Shown here: positions 57,455 to 64,000 of the stretch, piece by piece
Numbering within the stretch: the first letter of the stretch is position 1
Layout of the letters: each line of letters starts with the position of its first letter
NCBI RefSeq assembly: GCF_000516985.1
Contig: NW_006917095.1
Span: 931,449-995,448, forward strand
DNA: 64,000 nt
Reading direction: 5' to 3'
Origin: Pestalotiopsis fici W106-1
Lineage: Eukaryota; Ascomycota; Sordariomycetes; Amphisphaeriales; Sporocadaceae
Position numbers and translations under genes: made by a program
The notes under the pieces: model-generated
What the model was told of the DNA's origin: nothing
The model's database searches: none
What the model saw: only the letters and a program-made list of their open reading frames with translations

Positions 57455-59962
57455 CTACAACATTGTACGTTTCCGCCTCCGAGCGCTCTCCGCTCCCTCC
57501 AAGACTTGCCGAGGATACTTCTCCAGCCATGCGTCCTTGTTCTTGACTGAATAATTGTGATATCTCTTGAGCAATCTCTCATCCATGTTTCTGACATGAA
57601 CTTTGAGCTCATCAATCGGGGGCAGGAGCTCGCTACCCCAAGCTTCATCAATCATGGTCTTGACTTGAGTCAATGAAAACATGTTCTGCTGCCTGCTCTG
57701 TTGCTGGGTCTTGGCTGCCACGGGGTTGATTCCGAAAATCTCGGCAAGACGGATGTATAGGGCTTTTCGTACTTTCATAATGTCAATACGCAGGCCACGA
57801 TCTTCAAGCCTGCGCAAAACATTAATAGCATGTTGAAAATTTTCTTGCTGGTGCTCGCTGTCGGTTCCTCGGCGGTAAGGAAGCAGCGCAAAAGACCACC
57901 GCAAAAGGTCGCTTTGCCACTTTCGTGAGAAAATTCGGTTGAGAGGGTGCAATGTAAGGTTCATTGGAGTATCCATGGGGATGTAAAGCCCAATCAGATT
58001 CTCCACCTCACTCAACGGCCTCGTGATTTTGTGGGGGACGTCGACTTTATTGATCGGTACGAAGCCAGGACGCAACGAGCGCCGCGTCGTATAGAAATCC
58101 GTCAATTCCAGGACAAGGTTGTAGAGATCATCAAAGAAATGACCCTGGCCCAGGCCATAAACGATGCGAGTCCACACCTCAACTGGGACGGGGATATCCA
58201 TAGAGCTGAGCCGCCGGCATAGAGCCAATGAATATTGTAACCGGTGTGGATTTCGCTGAGTTGAGTGCCATCCTACTCGGCGTTTTATCCAAGTAAAGAT
58301 AAAGTCGCACGATTCAACATCGAGCGGAATACCAACACCTTGCATGTCATCGATAATATGCAAGACTCTTTCATGATTGCGCCGCAACAAATGACTGCGA
58401 AGCATGGCGTTGGATGTTGTCCGCGCTGAATCGGCAACACATGCCATTCTCGATGCAAGAAGCAAGGTGTATGTGGACATGTCCCCGGCAGCAGCTCTAG
58501 ATGCCATGAGCTTGGATTGCAGCTCAAGATCGTCAAAAACGTCTGGGTGTATGTCGCATTGCAAAAGGCGTATGAGGAGCTCATCGTCCCCAGTCCTGGC
58601 GAAATGCCGGATGGTCTTGGAGTACCCTGACTCTGGTATTGAGATGCCAGCTTCCTCGAGCTGCCTGATCCGCGTCAATACACCTTGCGCAGTCCCTTCT
58701 CGAAGGCAGATGGATTGCAAAGACAGGGGCCCGATTTGTTGGACTCCAAGAGCAACGACCACAGATGTAGCCAATTCTAATCCGACCCAAGAGCTTGCAA
58801 ACCACCTGGCCCCAAGTTGATCGTTGTAAGTTTTGGCAGTAAAGCCAAAGGTCTTGCCGTGCACATGGTTCATGAACTCTCGAGATATCTCCACTTGCTG
58901 TTCGCTCTCTTCGGGACGTGGTAGAGTTTGTTCCTTGACGACCGCGGCCTCACGTGGGTGCAAATCGATTTGGTAAAAATACCCAAGTAGATATCGGAGA
59001 AATTGTCGCGACGGAGCGTGCAGTCGAGGCCCGTCTTCCTGTTTGATACATGTCACCCGCCACATTCTAGCAAGCTTTGCCTGTCCGCGTCCATAGAGGT
59101 ATGGTACAATTGCGTCGTAAAAGCGCCGTTCCGGACTGGCAATATATAACGATTGCAGCGTAAAGGATGCAGCCAGTTTGTGATCGAATGAGAATTCCCG
59201 AATCATGGCAATGAAATCCTGCGAGCCGGGATAGTAGTTGGGAGCGAGCCTCATGTGCCATTTTATAGCCTTGTCGTGTTGTCCGGTGCGCAAAAAGTAA
59301 GGAACAATGTTCATATACAGGTCTGGCCACTGCGTATCATGAACTTCCACCATGTACTCGGCATATGTGTAGACGCTGTCCAGGAATTTTTCATCCTCTA
59401 ACCGCAGGGCTGCTTCCACTATGGTGGTCCAGAAAATCTTTTGTGACGCCTTCTTCAGTTGGTACAATGACCTTCTGCCCCAGAATGCGCGCCATAACTT
59501 GTGTACGCCTTGATCACCTTCCAGCCTCTGAAGGTGCTGCAACAGACAGTTCCAAAGGTCGAAGTCGCCATGGTGGTCCCAGCGGTCAATGAGAAGAGGT
59601 CTTGCCAAGTGTTTTGCAGCACCTTCTCGGTCAAAGTCTGTCTCGATGCTTAGTCGTTTCGGTTCGTTTATGAGCCACTGCCATTTTCCAAACGAGGCAG
59701 CATCCTGGACGTGGCTCTTGAGCAGCTTCGGTTTCTCGGCAAGTGCAAGTGCTTGCAAGGATCGAGGAAGATGATGGGATGCGACCAGATCAGTATGGCT
59801 TTCGATACTGGTGGCATATGACCGCAGATAAGAAGCCGGACATGTTTTATGGCAATGCGCGGGACTCGAATGTCGAAACGCCTGGTATGTCAGGGGAAGA
59901 CGTGGGTTGATAGCAAGGCGTGCCGGCTTCACATCTCGGATTGTCCAATTCACCAGTCGCAT
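57455..59962 (-). CDS. Pentatricopeptide-repeat-like mitochondrial protein
   Basis: A single exon of about 835 aa from the ATG at 59962. The N-terminus MRLVNWTIRDVKPARLAINP, followed by RLPLTYQAFRHSS, is basic and lacks acids, as in mitochondrial presequences; the frame is open further upstream but only from a TTG. The body is alpha-helical with degenerate 35-residue PPR-like units, such as LEEAGISIPESGYSKTIRHF followed by ARTGDDELLIRLL, and NHERVLHIIDDMQGVGIPLD. The C-terminus ends in a basic RRRKRTML. Fungal proteins of this type act in mitochondrial RNA processing, stability or translation. The specific RNA target cannot be read from the sequence. Confidence 0.75.
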   Translation of the reverse strand: MRLVNWTIRDVKPARLAINPRLPLTYQAFRHSSPAHCHKTCPASYLRSYATSIESHTDLVASHHLPRSLQALALAEKPKLLKSHVQDAASFGKWQWLINEPKRLSIETDFDREGAAKHLARPLLIDRWDHHGDFDLWNCLLQHLQRLEGDQGVHKLWRAFWGRRSLYQLKKASQKIFWTTIVEAALRLEDEKFLDSVYTYAEYMVEVHDTQWPDLYMNIVPYFLRTGQHDKAIKWHMRLAPNYYPGSQDFIAMIREFSFDHKLAASFTLQSLYIASPERRFYDAIVPYLYGRGQAKLARMWRVTCIKQEDGPRLHAPSRQFLRYLLGYFYQIDLHPREAAVVKEQTLPRPEESEQQVEISREFMNHVHGKTFGFTAKTYNDQLGARWFASSWVGLELATSVVVALGVQQIGPLSLQSICLREGTAQGVLTRIRQLEEAGISIPESGYSKTIRHFARTGDDELLIRLLQCDIHPDVFDDLELQSKLMASRAAAGDMSTYTLLLASRMACVADSARTTSNAMLRSHLLRRNHERVLHIIDDMQGVGIPLDVESCDFIFTWIKRRVGWHSTQRNPHRLQYSLALCRRLSSMDIPVPVEVWTRIVYGLGQGHFFDDLYNLVLELTDFYTTRRSLRPGFVPINKVDVPHKITRPLSEVENLIGLYIPMDTPMNLTLHPLNRIFSRKWQSDLLRWSFALLPYRRGTDSEHQQENFQHAINVLRRLEDRGLRIDIMKVRKALYIRLAEIFGINPVAAKTQQQSRQQNMFSLTQVKTMIDEAWGSELLPPIDELKVHVRNMDERLLKRYHNYSVKNKDAWLEKYPRQVLEGAESARRRKRTML

Positions 59963-60325
59963 TACTGCGCCGGTTACATTGCAGCAATATCGCAAATATT
60001 TTACAACAACTGTCGTCACCTCATTGAGACGAATTGACTGTGGAAATATCTTGCCGTCTAGAAACGCGACTCGTTGAACAAATTGACATGAGAAAAAAGT
60101 TGCCCAGTCCAAAGCTTAAGCTCAGCGGCGAAAGCCAAAGCTCGGGCAGATTTCGGCAAAAAGGGAGCTTAGTCATTTTAGTGGGTCCCGTCTGCTGCTC
60201 GTTCGATGGACCTCAATTGTCAATTGGAAGCCTCGGATTGCTTCATCCCAAAGCTTTCACAAGAGCTCACCAGCAGACTTCTCACCAAACCAACGCCTCC
60301 AAATCTCCGCTCAACTACCGTCAAG
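59963..60325. other. Divergent promoter between two mitochondrial-protein genes
   Basis: About 360 bp between divergent starts of the PPR-like gene and the COX7a-like gene. A shared promoter would suit two mitochondrial functions. No gene in it. Confidence 0.45.
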
Positions 60326-60818
60326 ATGGGGTAAGCCTTTTCATCCGGCGCGATTGGACCTCTGCGAATACGGCGCCGTGCTCAATGGCTCGCCGCGACC
60401 CCCGAAACCCGCATCGTCATACGATCCCACGCGCGCAAAACCAAGTCTTTCGTCGATAAACGGTCGCTAATGAGAGCCTCTCTTGTAGTCTCGTCGACGC
60501 TCCCAACAAGGTGCCCCAGCACCAGAAGTCTTACCAGGCTGCCTACGCCCAGCACACCCGTCTCTGGCAGATTGTACGTCAAAGCGATTGCGATTCACCT
60601 AGCCGCTCGAGAGAAAACAACTTGGTTAACGTTATATGACGCAGGGATCCCGCAGCAGCTACCTGCTCCTCCCCTACAAGGTCCTTGTCTGGGGATCTCT
60701 CAGTGGTATGTTCAAATCTAGATCGTGTCGGACGAGATACTAATGCGGGATTATAGCCTCCCTGTACATGATGGGCCGCAAGATTGCCGGTTACAACACC
60801 TGGTTCGGCAAGGACTAA
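60326..60818 (+). CDS. Cytochrome c oxidase subunit VIIa-like protein
   Basis: Four exons: 60326-60330, 60489-60573, 60645-60705 and 60757-60818, giving 70 aa. The first coding exon is only 5 nt (ATGGG), completed by the next exon to MGLVDAPNKVPQHQKSYQAA. Then come YAQHTRLWQIGSRSSYLLLP, the membrane segment YKVLVWGSLSASLYMMGRKI, and AGYNTWFGKD. Layout and length suit the small inner-membrane COX7a-type subunit of complex IV in filamentous fungi (a basic soluble N-terminus, one membrane helix, a short tail). All joins keep frame with GT-AG sites. None of the exons is long enough to show as an ORF. The family call is by resemblance and is the least certain part. Confidence 0.72.
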
Positions 60819-61216
60819 ATGTACCATTTTAGAGCAAGTAGACGGGCCATGGAAGTACATATCGATCAAAGCTGTGGACGAGAGAATCCGTGGGTGGTGT
60901 GTCGATAGAGTGACTGAATAGACAGGCATTTCACACGAACAAGAACAACTTTCCTATGTCACCAGAAAATGGAGAATTCAAATCACACGTCTATGCCTCC
61001 AGAAAGTCAATTAACAAACCAGCCCATATTTTTTCATACGCCGCCGGAAATGCCATTCGCGGTATCTTGATCCATCGAAGAAAGTCTACATTACATTTTG
61101 CTCAGTCATACTGACCACCTCGAGCTTTGATGATAATCTGAGTCTGTCATTTGGTGAGATCAGATACTAGGCATATCCGAAGCATCTCTCATGTCCAGTA
61201 TCTAGAAATTGGGAAT
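60819..61216. other. Intergenic region, no gene seen
   Basis: About 400 bp between convergent 3' ends of the COX7a-like gene and clathrin light chain. Confidence 0.45.
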
Positions 61217-62060
61217 TTAGAAGCCCTCGGCACCTGGGGCCTTCTCGTCCTTGCGTAGGCTCATCAAGAGCTCGCGGAAACGCTCCTTGCCAGAGCCGCT
61301 GGCGCCGCCCTTCTGGCCCTTTCCGCTAATGTCGACGAGCTTGGCGATGCGCTCCCAGCTGGTACCGCCAGATACTGTGTCCTCACGGCTGGCCAGGAAC
61401 TGCTCGGCCTCCTTGCGGGTTTGCGCAATGCCCTTGTCCTTTTTGTTGTTGTAGTTCTCGTAAAAGTCGTCAATGTTCTGCTGGGCCTCCTTGATGGTCT
61501 CTTCTTTTTGCTGGGCAAACTGCTCTGCTCGCTTGGCATTGGAAGCGTCGCGCTTTTCGCGCCATAGCCTGATGACCTCGGGCTCCTCCTCCTCGTCGAC
61601 TGATGCCTGGAAGCCAGAATTGTAGCTGACTGATGGGCCAGTAATGGTACCGCTGGGTCCGACTTGCTGTTGTCAATTATTAGATGAGCTCAACGTCTGT
61701 GCTTGGGCATATCTAGGAAGGTGATCCTACCTGGTTGCCAGTGTTGATGTCGGGGAATTGGTTCTGGAACTGCGATTGCTCGAGATGGGAGACTTCGCCT
61801 CCACCACCGCCCAGGAGGTCGTCGGATGTGTCTACAAATGCAGCCGAGTCATTGCTGGTAGTGAACTGGGCGGCGTCGTCACCGAGAAGAGCTTGTTCGC
61901 GCGCGAGGAAGTCGTCTGCCGATGCCGAGACGTCCTTGACATCAGTCTGAGCTACGACAGTCTGAAGTTAGCCTATCGTGATGCAATGCAAGGATAGAGA
62001 CAGCTGCCATGTCTTACCACCGGAATCAAAGTCGTCCAAGGACGGGAAGCGGTCCGCCAT
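61217..62060 (-). CDS. Clathrin light chain
   Basis: Exons 62060-62018, 61951-61731 and 61666-61217 give 237 aa. It starts MADRFPSLDDFDSG, an acidic N-terminus typical of the family. The middle has EEEEPEVIRLWREKRDASNA followed by KRAEQFAQQKEETIKEAQQN, the coiled-coil that binds the heavy chain, then IDDFYENYNNKKDKGIAQTR. The C-terminus has WERIAKLVDISGKGQKGGAS and then KERFRELLMSLRKDEKAPGA. The subunit coats endocytic and trans-Golgi vesicles. All splice phases agree. Confidence 0.93.
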
Positions 62061-63060
62061 GATGAGTTGTATGTGGTTATGCAACGTGTTGCACTGGTAT
62101 TAAGGGTAGGCGAGAAGAAATGGTATTGATGCGCAGTGCGAAATGACTGTGGTTGTTTATGGAACGCCTGCGTCGTTGTGATTGCAACTTGGTTATTGGA
62201 GTATCTGGTTACTTGGATGCGCTATCGCAAGGCCACTAAGCAGGTACGGTTGGGTGCTGTAGCTGGCCCACTGGCCTCCTTTCCAGAGCTCGTTTGGAGC
62301 CTCATTCAAGGTGGCAGACAGAGCGCCTAGTGAACGGTACGTACCTTACCCAAGGCCATTAACGCTCAATTGCTTGCCCCATCTGCAGTGGACCGCCCAG
62401 GTGGAGGCAGGCGCCGTGCTGGAGATGGGCCAAGACCAGTGACGGAAGGCATGGGCGGCTCGGTGTTACTTTGATGCGAGCTTGTTTTGTGGAATTCAAT
62501 CCGCACTCTAGCTCCATCCCAGCAGATCCACCCTATCTTTTGTGTTTGATGTACATCAAAGAGCATCGTCCAGCTTTCCTGCGCCAACATCAAGGACAGC
62601 CGCAATCCAATTTCTCCAGACAGAAGCCACCAACTGTGCTCCTGTCTGCCCTGGTACTTGAAGCATCTGTCTCAACATTCACACCAATTATCTGGCCCTT
62701 CACCCCATCAGTGGCGGTTTGTTTTGGTGGTCGGCAGACATAGGAATAGCTAGACTGGCACTTTTCTCAGTGTCTGCTCCAGCTCACATTGTTGCTGCTC
62801 CACTATCGTAGATGAGATTGTGTGATCTTGAGTAAACAACCAACGCCCAAAAGCTTGAGTAAAGTACAGCCATTGTCTTTGGCACAACCCCGCCAAACGC
62901 GCAGGTTTCGCTTGTTTTCTTGACGCCAAACGCGCCGAGGCACAAATACACGCAAGCCATCTGCCTGCTGCTTGTTTGTACTGCCATCGGCGTCGCCTGC
63001 CAAGCACCAACCAACCGTCACTACTAGCTCCAACGCATCCCGCGTCCCAATATCACCACG
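62061..63060. other. Divergent intergenic region, no gene seen
   Basis: About 1 kb between divergent starts of clathrin light chain and the CTD-interacting protein. ORFs on both strands are short and overlap each other. Both promoters lie here. Confidence 0.45.
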
Positions 63061-64000
63061 ATGTCATATACCGACGATGCAGTGCTGGCAAAGCTGTCGA
63101 CACTTGCTGAGACTCAGGACAGTATAGTCACTGTTGCTCAATGGATCATGTTTCATCGGTAGGTCATCCAGTCAACGGATCAAATGTCGTATCTTTCTTT
63201 CACAACTAACCATCCTTTGTAGACGACATGCAGAACGTACAGTGCAGATTTGGCTTCAGAGACTTAAGGACTCTTCCAGTCACAAGAGACTGAATCTCGT
63301 CTACTTGGCCAATGGTGAGAATACTCTATTTCATCTGAAATCTTCACCACTAGAAACACATGCTGATATGCCACATCAATGCAGAGGTCTGCCAGCAATC
63401 CAAGGTACGCCACAAGGAAGACTTTTTAGTCGCCTTCTCGCCTGTGATTGCCGAAGCAAGTGCAACAGCCTACAAGGGCGCACCGTCAGATATCCAGCAG
63501 CGCATCCGCCGAGTTGTTGATGTCTGGAAGGAGCGTCATGTTTTCGAGGAGCCCATCCAAACCGCCATAGAAACGCGCATTGAAGGTAGGACGCCCGTTA
63601 CAAACTCACAAGTACTCGTACTTACAATTGAGCAGAACTGGACAAGGCCAAGGGCAGCACCAAAGCCGGCTTTGCGGGAGCCATTTTCGGTTCGTCCTCG
63701 TCTTTGCCATCTGAGCTATCTTCTTTGGCAACTCCTCAGCAGAATGTCTCCAAGCTGCTTCTTTCCACCAAGACAGCCATCAGCGGCTCAAACCAAGATT
63801 ACGACAAGTTGATGGGACCTTCGGCCACGCCTCCGTCTGCCCCAGTCTATGCTGCTAGACTCAATGGTCTGCTCAAGACTCTTGCTAGTGCCGAAGGCGC
63901 AGTTGAGCAATGTGTTCAAGCTCGAAGAACTCTGGTCGGCGAGCTACAAAAGATATTGGACACCAACAAGGCCGCCTTGGCCGCAGATGAGGAGCAGTTA
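63061..64000 (+). CDS. RNA polymerase II CTD-interacting (CID) protein, Rtt103-like, truncated by window end
   Basis: Exons 63061-63158, 63223-63314, 63385-63585 and 63636 to the window end. The spliced N-terminus MSYTDDAVLAKLSTLAETQD, then SIVTVAQWIMFHRRHAERTV, then LKDSSSHKRLNLVYLANEVC and HKEDFLVAFSPVIAEASATA form a complete CID domain (eight-helix module that binds phosphorylated polymerase II tails). VVDVWKERHVFEEPIQTAIE closes it. A Ser-rich linker and a helical, coiled-coil-like region (ARLNGLLKTLASAEGAVEQC) follow, as in Rtt103 and RPRD1 proteins acting in 3'-end formation and termination. The last exon is open at position 64000, so the C-terminus is missing. Confidence 0.88.

Overview
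The window reads as nuclear DNA of a filamentous ascomycete (Pezizomycotina; a hypocrealean such as an insect- or plant-associated genus would fit, but I cannot name the species). The reasons are short 45-85 bp GT-AG introns in most genes, fungal-only families (Fungal_trans regulator, berberine-bridge-like oxidase, LysM effector-like protein, secreted intradiol dioxygenase) and typical ascomycete housekeeping genes at the right end. I found no rRNA, tRNA or CRISPR. One run of exactly 100 N (54529-54628) marks a scaffold gap.

Region 1 (1-30956) is a dense block of catabolism-type enzymes with no polyketide or peptide synthase backbone. It holds the 5' end of homogentisate 1,2-dioxygenase, a type B carboxylesterase, a BBE-like FAD oxidase, four cytochrome P450s (two of one type, two of another), a secreted intradiol dioxygenase with a one-base frameshift, an NmrA-like Rossmann protein, two convergent 3-hydroxyisobutyrate-dehydrogenase-like paralogues, an FAD aromatic hydroxylase, two tandem metallo-beta-lactamase-fold hydrolases, a carboxymuconolactone-decarboxylase-like protein and a C2H2/Fungal_trans transcription factor. 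Together these look like a peripheral pathway that de-esterifies, hydroxylates and opens an aromatic or lactone compound, under one local regulator.

Region 2 (31000-43830) holds two uncharacterised proteins (one with AT-hook and SUMO-interaction-like motifs, one coiled-coil), a P-loop kinase-like gene, an MFS transporter gene broken by one frameshift and one nonsense codon, a secreted beta-propeller protein and a LysM protein.

Region 3 (43830-57450) is gene-poor. It contains the most novel-looking content: four dispersed paralogues of a small (80-89 aa) two-exon gene at 46.2, 50.5, 52.6 and 56.4 kb, all on the + strand. Each has a tiny first exon, a phase-2 intron and a shared C-terminal core. 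Only short exons encode them, so simple ORF calling misses or misframes them. A 527 bp MITE with about 105 bp inverted repeats and a perfect 9 bp target duplication lies between the first two.

Region 4 (57455-64000) is conserved housekeeping DNA: a PPR-like mitochondrial protein, a cytochrome c oxidase subunit VIIa-like protein, clathrin light chain, and an RNA polymerase II CTD-interacting (Rtt103-like) protein cut by the window end.
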